Below, piece after piece: positions 24,399 to 33,890 of a stretch of 64,000 nt of DNA. Position numbers and translations under genes: made by a program. Source of the DNA: Arthrobacter horti (GTDB lineage Bacteria; Actinomycetota; Actinomycetes; Actinomycetales; Micrococcaceae); NCBI RefSeq assembly GCF_030731045.1, contig NZ_JAVALS010000006.1, forward strand, positions 62,001 through 126,000, given 5' to 3'. Every line of letters starts with the position of its first letter. Position 1 is the stretch's first letter. Under the pieces are notes generated by a model. That model was not told the origin of the DNA. It did no database searches and saw only the letters and a list, made by a program, of their open reading frames with translations.

Positions 24399-27137
24399 TC
24401 AGGCCTTCTTCTTCGCCGCGGCGCTCTTGGAAGTGCTGCGTGACGCGGTGCTACGGGTGGCCCGCTTCACCGGCCCCTTGGCACGCTTCTCCGCGAGAAG
24501 TTCGACGGCGCGTTCCCGGGTCAGATCCTCCACACTGGTGGAGCGCGGCACGGTGATGTTGGTGACGCCGTCCGTGATGTACGGGCCGAAGCGGCCCTCC
24601 TTCACCACGATGTTCTTCTCCGAGACCGGGTCCGGCCCGAACTCCGCCAGCGGCGGCACCGCGGCACGGGCGCCACGCTGCTTGGGCTGCGAGTAGATCT
24701 CCAGCGCCTGCTCCAGGGTGATCGTGAAGATCTCCTCCTCGGTGCCGATGGAGCGCGAGTCCGTGCCCTTCTTCAGGTACGGGCCGAAACGGCCGTTCTG
24801 CACCGTGATGGGGTTGCCGTCCTCATCCTGGCCCAGGACGCGGGGCAGGCTCAGGAGGTTCACGGCCTCTTCAAGAGTCACGGTGTCCACGGTCATGGAC
24901 TTGAAGAGGGAGCCGGAGCGCGGCTTGACCTTCACCGGTTTCTTCGGGGGCTTGGGCTTGCCGTTCTTGTAGTACTCCACGGGCTGTGCGGCGATCTCCT
25001 CAGCCGTGGGCTCGGGGATGATCTCCGTGACGAAGGCGCCGTACCGGCCGTTCTTGGCCACCACCGTGTGTCCCGTGTGCGGATCCGCCCCGAGCACGCG
25101 CTCCTCAGGTGCGGAGTTCTCCAGCAGTTCGCGGGCCTTCTCCGGGGTCAGCTCGTCCGGGGCCAGGTCCTCCGGCACATTGGCGCGCACGGCGTCCACC
25201 AGTTCGCCGGTCTTGGCGTCCATGGTGGGGACGGTGGTCTCCAGATACGGCCCGAACTTGCCCACCCGCAGGACGATGCCCTCGGTCACAGGGATCGAGT
25301 TGATGTCCCGTGCGTCGATCTCGCCGAGGTTGGTCACCACGGACTTCAAGCCGGGCTCCTTGTCCCCGTCGCCGAAGTAGAAGTGCTTGAGCCAACTGGA
25401 GCCGGGCTCCTCACCGCGGGCGATGCGGTCCAGGTCCGTCTCCATGTCCGCCGTGAACTCGTAGTCCACGTAGTCGGAGAAATGGCGCTCCAGGAGCTTG
25501 ATGACGGAGAACGCGATCCAGCTGGGGACCAGGGCGGAGCCCTGCTTCCGCACGTAGCCGCGGTCCTGGATGGTGGAGATCGTGGCCGCGTACGTGGACG
25601 GACGGCCGATGCCCTCCTTCTCCATCTCGGCGGTCAGCGACGCTTCGGTGTACCGCGGCGGCGGGGACGTCTGGTGCCCGACGGCGGTGATGCCGCCGGC
25701 GTCGAGGGCGTCGCCTTCCACGACGTTCGGCAGGCGGCGCGCCTCGTCCGAATCGTCGTCGCGGCTTTCGTCCTTGCCCTCCTCATAGGCGGCCAGGAAG
25801 CCGGGGAAGGCGATGACCGTGCCGGAAGCCGTGAACTCGGCGTCGCGCCCGTCCGCGGCGACGGCGCCCAGCTTGATGGTGGCCGTGGAGCCCTTGGCAT
25901 CCGCCATCTGGGAGGCGACCGTGCGCTTCCAGATCAGCTCGTAGAGGCGGAACTCGTCCGCGGAGAGCTGGGCCTTGACCTGGGCCGGGGTGCGGAAGGC
26001 GTCCCCGGCGGGGCGGATGGCCTCGTGGGCCTCCTGCGCGTTGGCGCTCTTGTTCGCGTAGACGCGGCGGCTGGCCGGGACGTAGTCGGCGCCGTACAGC
26101 TCGGCGGCCTGCTTGCGCGCGGCGTTCACGGCCTCATCGGACAGGGCCGAAGAGTCGGTACGCATATAGGTGATGTAGCCGTTCTCATAGAGACGCTGTG
26201 CCACCTGCATGGTGCTCTTGGAGGAGAAGCGGAGCTTGCGCCCGGCCTCCTGCTGGAGCGTGGAGGTGGTGAACGGGGCCGCGGGGCGCCGGGTGTACGG
26301 CTTGGTCTCCATGGAGCGGACGCTGAAGGCCGCGCTCTCCAGACCGGACGCCAGGCTGCCGGCGGAAGACTCGTCCAGCAGGGCGACCGTGGAGCCCTTG
26401 AGCTCGCCCTGGTCGGTGAAATCCTTGCCGGTGGCCAGGCGGCGGCCGTCCACGGAGCTCAGCTTGGCCTTGAAGGATTCGCCGGCGGCGGAGAAGACTC
26501 CGGTGAGGTCCCAGTAGGAGGCGGTCTTGAACGCCATGCGCTCCCGCTCCCGGTCCACCACCAGGCGCGTGACCACGGACTGCACGCGGCCGGCCGACAG
26601 GCCGCTGGCCACCTTGCGCCAGAGCACCGGGGAGATCTCGTAGCCGTACAGGCGGTCCAGAACACGTCGGGTCTCCTGGGCGTCCACCAGGTCCGTGTCG
26701 ATCTCCCGCAGGCTCGACATGGCGCGCTGGATGGCCTCCTTGGTGATCTCACCGAAGGTCATGCGGTACACCGGGACCTTCGGCTTGAGGACCTCGAGCA
26801 GGTGCCACGCGATCGCCTCACCCTCGCGATCACCATCAGTGGCGAGGTAAAGTTCGTCGGCGTCCTTCAGGTGCGCCTTGAGTTCAGCGACCTTCTTCTT
26901 CTTGTCGCTGGAGACCACGTAGTAGGGCTTGAAGCCGTTGTCCACGTCCACCGCGAACTTGCCCACCGAGGTCTTCTTCAGCTCGGCCGGAAGCTCGGAA
27001 GGCTGAGGCAGGTCACGGATGTGCCCGATGGAGGCCTCCACCACGAAGCCGTCGCCCAGGTACTTGGCGATGGTCTTGCTCTTGGCGGGAGACTCCACGA
27101 TCACGAGTTTCTTGCCGGTCTTGGCCTTGGTGGGCAC
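24399..27137 (-). CDS. topA: DNA topoisomerase I
   Basis: Type IA topoisomerase, 912 aa, relaxing negative supercoils. The TOPRIM domain opens with KLVIVESPAKSKTIAKYL and DGDREGEAIAWHL; the active Tyr is in GYITYMRTDSSALS. The C-terminus has no zinc fingers but several topo C-terminal repeats of the FGPY(L/I) kind and a Lys/Ser/Thr-rich tail ending KSAAAKKKA, as in other actinobacteria. Confidence 0.96.
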   Translation of the reverse strand: MPTKAKTGKKLVIVESPAKSKTIAKYLGDGFVVEASIGHIRDLPQPSELPAELKKTSVGKFAVDVDNGFKPYYVVSSDKKKKVAELKAHLKDADELYLATDGDREGEAIAWHLLEVLKPKVPVYRMTFGEITKEAIQRAMSSLREIDTDLVDAQETRRVLDRLYGYEISPVLWRKVASGLSAGRVQSVVTRLVVDRERERMAFKTASYWDLTGVFSAAGESFKAKLSSVDGRRLATGKDFTDQGELKGSTVALLDESSAGSLASGLESAAFSVRSMETKPYTRRPAAPFTTSTLQQEAGRKLRFSSKSTMQVAQRLYENGYITYMRTDSSALSDEAVNAARKQAAELYGADYVPASRRVYANKSANAQEAHEAIRPAGDAFRTPAQVKAQLSADEFRLYELIWKRTVASQMADAKGSTATIKLGAVAADGRDAEFTASGTVIAFPGFLAAYEEGKDESRDDDSDEARRLPNVVEGDALDAGGITAVGHQTSPPPRYTEASLTAEMEKEGIGRPSTYAATISTIQDRGYVRKQGSALVPSWIAFSVIKLLERHFSDYVDYEFTADMETDLDRIARGEEPGSSWLKHFYFGDGDKEPGLKSVVTNLGEIDARDINSIPVTEGIVLRVGKFGPYLETTVPTMDAKTGELVDAVRANVPEDLAPDELTPEKARELLENSAPEERVLGADPHTGHTVVAKNGRYGAFVTEIIPEPTAEEIAAQPVEYYKNGKPKPPKKPVKVKPRSGSLFKSMTVDTVTLEEAVNLLSLPRVLGQDEDGNPITVQNGRFGPYLKKGTDSRSIGTEEEIFTITLEQALEIYSQPKQRGARAAVPPLAEFGPDPVSEKNIVVKEGRFGPYITDGVTNITVPRSTSVEDLTRERAVELLAEKRAKGPVKRATRSTASRSTSKSAAAKKKA

Positions 27138-27272
27138 GGTGCTCCTACGGAAATCTTCTCTGGCGGGCCGTCAGGCCCATATCTGCCTAGTTCACCACAT
27201 TTTGCCCCGTGCGCATGACACGGGGCGATCGATGTGGACAGCCGCTCCCACAGCGGCACGGGCGGACGGCAC

Positions 27273-27884
27273 TTACGGTGCGCTGTCCGGGACCACCGAC
27301 CAGAGAGTGGCGACGCGACGGCGTTCCGCCTCCGGATCGGTGGGTTCCACGGCCAGGTACTCCCTGACCAACTGGTTCATGCGGTCGATCAGTTCACTGG
27401 CCTTTTCCCGGTCCAGGTACATGGTCTCCGTGGACATGGACATGGAGGGGAAGCGCAGTTCCTCCTCGCCACGGAGCGTGAGCTCGTCGCGTTCCTGATT
27501 GTGGGCCAGGATGCGGCGGCGCTGCGCATCGAGCTCCAGGTCCAGAATGGCGAGCTCCGGGTGCCCGGAGCCGCTGACGGACTTGATGGTGAAATCGGTG
27601 CCGGCGGCCTTCCAGCGGCGCTCGCGTGCATCGCCGTCGCTCTCCGCGGGCTCCACCATGCCCCACTTCTGCAGCGCGCGCAGGTGGTAGCTCATGGCGC
27701 TGGGGGTCAGGCCGGTCACCGCCGCCAGTTCGGTGGCCGTGCGGCTGACCTGGCTGGAGTAGAGGTCACTGATCGCGGCCAGGCGCGCCGCATGAGCCAA
27801 GGCTCGGATGGCCTTGGGATCAGAGATCTCCACCTGGCGGCGGCCGCTGTCCTGGGGAGCTGAAAGATCCGTACTCACCGCCAT
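27273..27884 (-). CDS. ArsR-like winged-helix transcriptional regulator
   Basis: A 203-aa regulator with an N-terminal HTH (DPKAIRALAHAARLAAISDLY, TATELAAVTGLTPSAMSYHLRALQKWGMV) and a C-terminal region rich in charged residues (about 100-203) with a predicted coiled segment LDREKASELIDRMNQLVREYL. The effector and targets are unknown. It lies upstream of topA on the same strand with a 135-bp gap. Confidence 0.82.
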   Translation of the reverse strand: MAVSTDLSAPQDSGRRQVEISDPKAIRALAHAARLAAISDLYSSQVSRTATELAAVTGLTPSAMSYHLRALQKWGMVEPAESDGDARERRWKAAGTDFTIKSVSGSGHPELAILDLELDAQRRRILAHNQERDELTLRGEEELRFPSMSMSTETMYLDREKASELIDRMNQLVREYLAVEPTDPEAERRRVATLWSVVPDSAP

Positions 27885-27937
27885 AGTGTATCCCCGGTCA
27901 CTGTGCAGGTCCTCTGACCTTCTTCCAGACCCTTTCC

Positions 27938-29527
27938 TCAGGCTCCCGGAATGAGGAAACCGTCCAGCACCAGATTCGCCACCTCATCCAGCAGCGCGGC
28001 GACGCGATCGGCGTCGGAGATCTCCTCCGGTCCGGGCGTCAGGCTCACGACGGCGGCCGCCAGCTGACCCGCGGTGAAGTCGCCGTCGCACGCCGAGACG
28101 AAGCCGGCCAGCTCGCTGCTGAGCAGCGTGGTGCGGCGCAGTCCGGCGCCCTGGCGCAGCAGGATCACGCCCGGGTGCTCGGCACCGGGGCGCTGGTGCC
28201 GTTCCTCGGTGACGTCCTCCGCCACCACCAACGCCTCCTCCGCCAGCTCGTGACCGGCCAGCCAGGCACGGCGGCCCAGCGCGGCGAGCAGGTGCGGGCC
28301 CAGGGGCTGCTCCACCGGGTACGTGATCTCCTCGAAGCGGCGCAGCGGGAACTCGCCGGGGGCCTGCAGGAGCACCATGCCGAAGCCGATGGCGCCCACG
28401 GCGCGCCCGGCGAAGTCCTGCAGGTAGTCCCGGTAGCTGCGGGCGTAGAGTTCCGGATCGCGGCCCTCCGAGGCGTCCCGGAGCCACGTCTCCGCATACT
28501 GCTCCGGGCCGAGCTGCTCACGCTGGATGACCCAGGCGCCCGCACCGTCCGGCAGCCAGGCGCGCAGGCGGTCCTCCCACCCGGCGCCCTCCGTGATCTC
28601 CCAGTTGCCGAGCATCTGGGCCGTGCCGCCCGGTTCCAGGACCCCCGGAAGCTCCCGGAACAGGGCGGAGACGATCGCGTCCCCCGGCAGGCCGCCGTCA
28701 CGGTAGGTGAACTGCTCGTCCTCGTTCTCCCCCGCATGGCGCGGCGTGATCACGAACGGCGGGTTGGAGACCACCTGGTTGAACCGCTCACCGGCCACGG
28801 GCTCCAGGAGCGAGCCGAGGCGCAGGGAGACCCTGTCGTCCAGGGCCGCAGGGTCCAGCTCCAGGGCTCCGGCGTTCAGGAGCAGATTGAAGCGGGTGAA
28901 CGCGAGCGCCCGCTCGGAGATGTCCGTGGCGGTGACGTGCCGGGCATGGCGCAGGAGATGGAAGGCCTGGATGCCGCAGCCCGTGCCGAGGTCCAGCGCC
29001 CGGTCCACGGGTGCGCGGAGGGTGATCTGCACGAGCGTGGTGGAGGCCTGCCCGATCCCCAGGACGTGATCGTGCCGGAGCACTCCGGGGCGCTGATGGG
29101 CGCCCAGGTCGCTGGCCACCCAGAGACGCGTCTCCGCGGCCTCGTCGGAGAAGGCATAGGGACGCAGGTCGACGGCGGCGCGCACCGCGCCGGCGTCGTC
29201 CCGTTCCACCAGGCCCAGGCGCTCGAGTCCGGCCGTCCCGGTGCGCGGCAGGGCGGCGTCGAGCGCCTCGGCCGCCTGCGGCCGGGCCAGCAGCCACAGG
29301 CCTACGACGACGGCGAGAGGCTCCTGCGCGTGCGGCTCCAGCGCGATGCGGGCCGGGATGAGCTGGTCGCGGGAGAGCGCCTCCGAGGCGGCGTCCCCGA
29401 GAAGCTCCGCGACGGCGTCGGCGGTGAAGTCCACCGAGGTCAGATCGGCGTGCAGCGCCTGCAGGAGGGGCAGATCGTCGCTACGGGGGATGTCGGGGGT
29501 CAGGGCGGGGCGGGCGGTCTCACTCAC
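27938..29527 (-). CDS. Methyltransferase with N-terminal winged-helix-like domain
   Basis: A 529-aa SAM-dependent methyltransferase. The SAM loop is LDLGTGCGIQAFHLLRHA and the catalytic NPPF motif is in FNQVVSNPPFVITPRH, typical of N5-glutamine or N6-adenine (HemK/RlmG-like) enzymes. Residues 20-150 form an N-terminal domain of the DUF7059 type; the C-terminal 150 residues are uncharacterised. GTG 29527 (VSETARPALT) is taken; a TTG at 29590 would overlap the divergent permease promoter. Substrate not known. Confidence 0.82.
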   Translation of the reverse strand: MSETARPALTPDIPRSDDLPLLQALHADLTSVDFTADAVAELLGDAASEALSRDQLIPARIALEPHAQEPLAVVVGLWLLARPQAAEALDAALPRTGTAGLERLGLVERDDAGAVRAAVDLRPYAFSDEAAETRLWVASDLGAHQRPGVLRHDHVLGIGQASTTLVQITLRAPVDRALDLGTGCGIQAFHLLRHARHVTATDISERALAFTRFNLLLNAGALELDPAALDDRVSLRLGSLLEPVAGERFNQVVSNPPFVITPRHAGENEDEQFTYRDGGLPGDAIVSALFRELPGVLEPGGTAQMLGNWEITEGAGWEDRLRAWLPDGAGAWVIQREQLGPEQYAETWLRDASEGRDPELYARSYRDYLQDFAGRAVGAIGFGMVLLQAPGEFPLRRFEEITYPVEQPLGPHLLAALGRRAWLAGHELAEEALVVAEDVTEERHQRPGAEHPGVILLRQGAGLRRTTLLSSELAGFVSACDGDFTAGQLAAAVVSLTPGPEEISDADRVAALLDEVANLVLDGFLIPGA

Positions 29528-29664
29528 CTTGCCATCGTAGGCGGTCGTGGATACCGGGAATCCGGGATGAACGGCACGCCAGATTTCCAAAAAGTAAACA
29601 GCTGTTGTTTCTTAGGCATCGCAGCCCCATACTCACTGTGTCGGCCATCACATCAGGAGTTCTC

Positions 29665-31113
29665 GTGTCAGCACCATCGACCACCCCCACGGGCAAGAGC
29701 CTCATCGAACACCGGTCCATCGACTGGGTCCCGGAATCCGAACGCCACGGCAAACTCTGGCATCAGGCGCCGCTGTGGTTCCTGGGCAACTTCCAGTACT
29801 TCTCCATTCCCATCGGCTTCATCGGCCCTTCCATGGGACTCTCCCTCGGCTGGACCATCCTCGCCAGCGTCCTCGGCATCGCCGTCGGCACCGTGTTCAT
29901 GGCGTTCCACGCATCCCAGGGACCCGTGATGGGCCTGCCGCAGATGATCCAGTCCCGCGCTCAGTTCGGCTACCGGGGTGTGGTGGTGCCGCTCATCGCC
30001 ACCCTGCTGACCTACGTGGGCTTCAACATCGCGGACACCGTGCTGCTCGGTGAAGGCATCTCCGGCTCCTTCGGGCTGAATCCAGTGCTCGTCTCCTTGC
30101 TGGCCGGCGCCATCGCCGTGATCCTGGCCGTCTTCGGGCACGACTGGGTGCACAAGGCCTTCCGCGTCCTTCTCTACTTCTCCCTGCCGGTCATGACCGT
30201 GGTGACCCTGGGAGTCATCTTCGGCGGGGCCGGCGGCTCCGGCACGGTGGACAAGGGCGGCTTCACAGTGGTGGCCTTCATGGCCCAGTTCGCTGCAAGC
30301 GCCGCCTACAACATCACCTACGCGCCGTACGTCTCCGACTACTCCCGATACCTCCCGAGCAAGACCTCTGCGCGTGGCGTCATCTCGGCGGTGTTCTTCG
30401 GAGCCTCCACCGCGGCCATCTGGCTCATCTCCCTGGGGGCGTGGCTGGCCATCTACCTGGGCGCGCAGGACGGCCTGGTGGGCCTGCAGCAGGCGGGCAA
30501 CAATGTCTTCGCCCATCTGGGGGACGTGGCCGCCATCCTGTCCGCACTGGCACTCGTGGCCACGATGGGCATGAATGCCTATGGCGGCATGCTGACGGTC
30601 ATGACCACCGTGGACTCGTTCCGCCCGGTCCGGCCAGGCCCCCGCGCCAAGGCCCTGACCGTGCTCGCCCTGGCGGTGGTCTGGTTCGTGGCCGCGAGCG
30701 CGATCAGCAGCAACGGCGTGGCCACCGTCTTCGCAGCCCTGACGCTGATGCTCTACGCGCTGGTTCCGTGGACCGCCACCAACCTCATCGACTTCTTCTT
30801 CGTCCGCCGCGGTCACTACGCGATCTCCGAGCTCTTCAAGCTGAACGGCGTGTACGGCGTCTGGAACCGCCGGGGCCTGCTGGCCTTCTTCATCGGCCTG
30901 GTCGCGGAGGTGCCGTTCATGGTCGTGACGGGTGTTTACACCGGACCGGTGGCCGATGCCCTCGGCGGCGTGGACATCGCCTGGCTGGTGGGGCTCGCCG
31001 TCAGCAGCGCGAGCTATCTGCTGCTGAGCCGAGGCATCGACGTCGCGGCCGAGAAAGAGGCCATGGCGCACGACGGCGCCGCGCTGGCCGCGATGCTGGA
31101 GGAGAACGGGTGA
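29665..31113 (+). CDS. NCS1 family cytosine/purine/hydantoin permease
   Basis: A 482-aa nucleobase-cation symporter with about twelve membrane helices. GTG 29665 (VSAPSTTPTG) follows CAGGAG. Family blocks are RSIDWVPESERHGKLWHQAPLW (shared N-terminal motif), FNIADTVLLGEG and AAYNITYAPYVSDYSRYLP. The substrate cannot be told. It overlaps the alcohol dehydrogenase start by 4 bases, an unusual pairing that suggests uptake and oxidation of one compound. Confidence 0.88.
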   Translation: MSAPSTTPTGKSLIEHRSIDWVPESERHGKLWHQAPLWFLGNFQYFSIPIGFIGPSMGLSLGWTILASVLGIAVGTVFMAFHASQGPVMGLPQMIQSRAQFGYRGVVVPLIATLLTYVGFNIADTVLLGEGISGSFGLNPVLVSLLAGAIAVILAVFGHDWVHKAFRVLLYFSLPVMTVVTLGVIFGGAGGSGTVDKGGFTVVAFMAQFAASAAYNITYAPYVSDYSRYLPSKTSARGVISAVFFGASTAAIWLISLGAWLAIYLGAQDGLVGLQQAGNNVFAHLGDVAAILSALALVATMGMNAYGGMLTVMTTVDSFRPVRPGPRAKALTVLALAVVWFVAASAISSNGVATVFAALTLMLYALVPWTATNLIDFFFVRRGHYAISELFKLNGVYGVWNRRGLLAFFIGLVAEVPFMVVTGVYTGPVADALGGVDIAWLVGLAVSSASYLLLSRGIDVAAEKEAMAHDGAALAAMLEENG

Positions 31114-32207
31114 GCAACACCGTCACGGCAGGGGTCTTCCGTCCAGGCACCGGCCTGGCACTCGAAGAGCTGAACGTCGCCGCCCCCGGCCCGGGCCTGG
31201 TGGAGGTTGAGCTGCGCGCCACCGGCGTCTGCCATTCCGACCTGCACGTGCTCGACGGCGCGTGGCCGGCCGAGAGCCCGTTGGTCATGGGGCATGAGGG
31301 CGCCGGCGTGGTGCGGCGCATCGGGAAGGGCGTGGATCAGGTGACGCCCGGCACGCACGTGGTTCTGAGCTGGTTCGCCCCGTGCCGCCGCTGCCGGAAT
31401 TGCGCGGCGGGCAAGGCCTGGCTCTGTACCGGGACCACAGCGCTGGCCAACACATTGCCGGATGGAGGTTCGCCGTTCACGGACTCCTCCGGCGCCCGGG
31501 TGGACCCCTACCTCGGCCTGGGCACCTTCTCCGGAACGGTGGTGGTTCCGGAAAGCGCCCTGGTGCCCGTACCGGAGGAGATCCCCTTCTCCGTGGGCGC
31601 CCTGATGGGCTGTTCCGTCACCACTGGAGTGGGCGCCGTTCTCAACACGGCCACCGTCCGTCCCGGCGAATCCGCGGTGGTCTTCGGCTGCGGCGGGGTG
31701 GGTCTGGCCGTGGTCATGGGTCTTTCCCTGGTGGGCGCTGGGCCGATCGTGGCCGTGGATCTCTCCGAGGAGCGCCTGGAACGGGCCCGCGAATTCGGGG
31801 CCACCGTGACCCTGAACCCGAGGACGGATGATGTGGCGGCCGTTCTGCAGGAACGGTTCTCCGGGGTCGATTACGCCTTCGAGGCGATCGGGAATCCCGG
31901 CGTCATCAGCACCCTCGGCTCCGTCCTGGCACCTGGCGGGGCCGCCGTACTGGTCGGTATGACCGCCGTGGGCGCCACCGCCACGATCGACCCGTTCGAC
32001 CTTGCGGACCAGGGCAAGAGGATCCTCGGATGCAACTACGGTTCCAGCGTGGCGGCGGTGGACGTCCCCCGGCTGGCGCGGCTGTTCCTGGACGGCAAGC
32101 TCCCACTGGACCGGTTGATCAGCTCGGAACGGCCCCTCGGTGAGCTGTCAGCCGCCGTGGAGGAACTCAGGGCCGGCGAGGGGCTGCGCTCCGTGCTGGT
32201 GCCCTGA
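31110..32207 (+). CDS. Zinc-dependent alcohol dehydrogenase (MDR family)
   Basis: A 365-aa NAD-dependent dehydrogenase. GTG 31110 overlaps the permease stop (GTGA). Catalytic zinc: C in ATGVCHSDLHVLDG and GHEGAG. The structural zinc lobe is CRRCRNCAAGKAWLC, and the NAD site GCGGVGLAVVMG with VDLSEERLERA. The sequence resembles class III/aryl-alcohol dehydrogenases. Coupled to the NCS1 permease. Confidence 0.9.
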   Translation: MSNTVTAGVFRPGTGLALEELNVAAPGPGLVEVELRATGVCHSDLHVLDGAWPAESPLVMGHEGAGVVRRIGKGVDQVTPGTHVVLSWFAPCRRCRNCAAGKAWLCTGTTALANTLPDGGSPFTDSSGARVDPYLGLGTFSGTVVVPESALVPVPEEIPFSVGALMGCSVTTGVGAVLNTATVRPGESAVVFGCGGVGLAVVMGLSLVGAGPIVAVDLSEERLERAREFGATVTLNPRTDDVAAVLQERFSGVDYAFEAIGNPGVISTLGSVLAPGGAAVLVGMTAVGATATIDPFDLADQGKRILGCNYGSSVAAVDVPRLARLFLDGKLPLDRLISSERPLGELSAAVEELRAGEGLRSVLVP

Positions 32208-32216
32208 GCAGCCGTG

Positions 32217-32259
32217 GAGACGGTCAAGGTGCCCCGCGGCGGGGCGCCTTCACCGTCTC
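32217..32259. terminator. Bidirectional hairpin between adh and SnoaL gene
   Basis: GAGACGGT...ACCGTCTC outer stem and GCCCCG/CGGGGC inner stem, imperfect between them. It lies between convergent genes. Confidence 0.6.
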
Positions 32260-32268
32260 AGACGTGAC

Positions 32269-32670
32269 TCATTCCCCACTCGGCAGGGAGAGATGCTCGT
32301 GCACGGCGAGCAGTCCGCCCTCGTGCCCACGGAACACGATGCTCTCCCGTTCGGTGTACATCTCCTCCGCGCCGGTGCCGGTGTCCACACGCGTCCGCAC
32401 CGTGTGGCTGAAGACTGCGCCACCTGGGAAGGTCTGGATCAACGGATCCAGCGACGTGCATTCCAGCACACGCCAGCCGCCGTCCACCCAGCCCTGCCAG
32501 GCCGCCTCATACTCGGCCCGAGCGTCGAAGCGCCGGGGCTCCGGATGAAAGACGAATGACGCGTCCGGGGCGAACAAAGAGAAGTACCGCTCGCCGTCGT
32601 TCGCGGCGAATGCGCTGACGATCTCCGCGGCCGCCGCCGCGACCCGCTCCCGCGTGGGTTCCAATGCCAT
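32269..32670 (-). CDS. SnoaL/DUF4440-like protein
   Basis: A 133-aa cone-fold protein: AFAANDGERYFSLFAPDASFVFHPEPRRF, then SLDPLIQTFPGGAVFSHTVRTRV and the final HEHLSLPSGE with the paired His of the fold. ATG 32670 (MALEPTRER) follows GAGGGCAAGGAC; an upstream ATG at 32721 is in frame but overlaps the next gene. Enzymatic role unknown. Confidence 0.78.
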   Translation of the reverse strand: MALEPTRERVAAAAAEIVSAFAANDGERYFSLFAPDASFVFHPEPRRFDARAEYEAAWQGWVDGGWRVLECTSLDPLIQTFPGGAVFSHTVRTRVDTGTGAEEMYTERESIVFRGHEGGLLAVHEHLSLPSGE

Positions 32671-32713
32671 GTCCTTGCCCTCTCCGTTCCGCGCTGTGCC
32701 GGACATCACCAGC

Positions 32714-33301
32714 TTAGGCATCGTTACTCTCCGCCACAGCGCGCTCGATACGGCGGTCCGGGACGATCCACAGGATCGCGACGGCGGTGTAGCAGGCCAC
32801 GCTGGCCCAGACCGTCACGTAGGCGGTGGCACAGCCCACCAGATAGAGAGCGGTGGAGACCTTCTCCTTCACACCATTCTTGATGGCGGACGCCAGCCGG
32901 CTGTCCGCACCCTGAAGCCGGATCAGCCGCCGTTGAAGGATGTCGTACGCCACTGCGCTCATCAGCAGATTGAAGCCGTACACCAGCACCGGCAGCGGGC
33001 TGAGGCTCGATTCGTCCATCCAACGCGTGGTGAACGGGACCAGGGAGAGCCAGAACAGCAGGTTCAGGTTCGCCCAGAGCGCGCCACCGTCCACCCGCTT
33101 GGTCAGGTGCATGAGGTGATGGTGGTTGCTCCAGTAGATGCCGATGTACACGAAGCTCAGGATGTAGGTCAGCAGGGTCGGCAGGAACTCGGCCACGCCG
33201 TGCAGATCGGGGGTGTCGGGGGCCTTCAGCTCCAGAACCATGATGGTCAGGGCGATCGCCATGACCCCATCGCTGAACGCCTCCACGCGGGTAGTCTCCA
33301 T
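32714..33301 (-). CDS. TMEM175-family potassium channel protein
   Basis: A 195-aa bacterial TMEM175-type channel with the family signature RVEAFSDGVMAIALTIMVLELK in helix 1 (RxxxFSD). About six helices follow, including FVYIGIYWSNHHHLMH. ATG 33301 is used. Four copies would form a K+ selective pore. Divergent from the lipoprotein gene with a 58-base gap. Confidence 0.88.
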   Translation of the reverse strand: METTRVEAFSDGVMAIALTIMVLELKAPDTPDLHGVAEFLPTLLTYILSFVYIGIYWSNHHHLMHLTKRVDGGALWANLNLLFWLSLVPFTTRWMDESSLSPLPVLVYGFNLLMSAVAYDILQRRLIRLQGADSRLASAIKNGVKEKVSTALYLVGCATAYVTVWASVACYTAVAILWIVPDRRIERAVAESNDA

Positions 33302-33359
33302 AGGCACAGTGAACCATCCCCGTGCGCAGGGTACGACGCCGCACGGTAGCGTAGAGATC

Positions 33360-33797
33360 ATGACCACCGCGCGTTCCTTCACCACCCGTGCCCTCGCCCT
33401 GAGCGGGGCGGTTCTGCTGCTGGGCGCGGCGGGCGGCTGTGCGCAGAGGAGCACCGTGGGGCAGGCCGACGTCCCGTCCTGGCAGGCGACCGCGCTTCCG
33501 GCGGACCCGCAAGCCGCTCTGAGCGGCAGTGGGAAGCTCCTGGACCGGAACCCGGCCGAGGCGGGTCACGGGACCGTGGCCGCGGGCCGGTACACGATCA
33601 CCATGACGTGCGAAGGGAACGGCAAGGTGTTCTTCGAACTGTTCTCCGGGGACAAGTCCGTGGGCGATGCGACGAACGCCTGCAACGGCAACAAGGACCG
33701 CGTGGACCTCAGCCTTCCGGCCGGCCCGCTCACCGTGAAGGCGTCCAGCGTGGACGTCCCCACGCTGTACGCGTTCTCCCTGGCACCGAAGAGCTGA
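33360..33797 (+). CDS. Small secreted lipoprotein, unknown
   Basis: A 145-aa protein not recognised. The signal ends in a lipobox-like GAAGGC AQRS. Mature part: beta-rich, with two Cys (TCEGNGKV and NACNGNKD) that may form a disulfide. No Shine-Dalgarno is visible and TAGCGTAGAGA lies just ahead, so a leaderless mRNA is possible. Confidence 0.65.
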   Translation: MTTARSFTTRALALSGAVLLLGAAGGCAQRSTVGQADVPSWQATALPADPQAALSGSGKLLDRNPAEAGHGTVAAGRYTITMTCEGNGKVFFELFSGDKSVGDATNACNGNKDRVDLSLPAGPLTVKASSVDVPTLYAFSLAPKS

Positions 33798-33810
33798 CGC
33801 TTCTCCCTGC

Positions 33811-33839
33811 GGGGCGCCCCGAATGACCGAGGGCGCCCC
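33811..33839. terminator. Hairpin between lipoprotein and trhO
   Basis: GGGGCGCCC/GGGCGCCCC, 9 bp with an 11-base loop, between convergent genes. Confidence 0.55.
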
Positions 33840-33890
33840 GAATGCGGAGCCTCCAGTCAACAAGGACGCCCGGCCCGGATGCCCCGTGAC

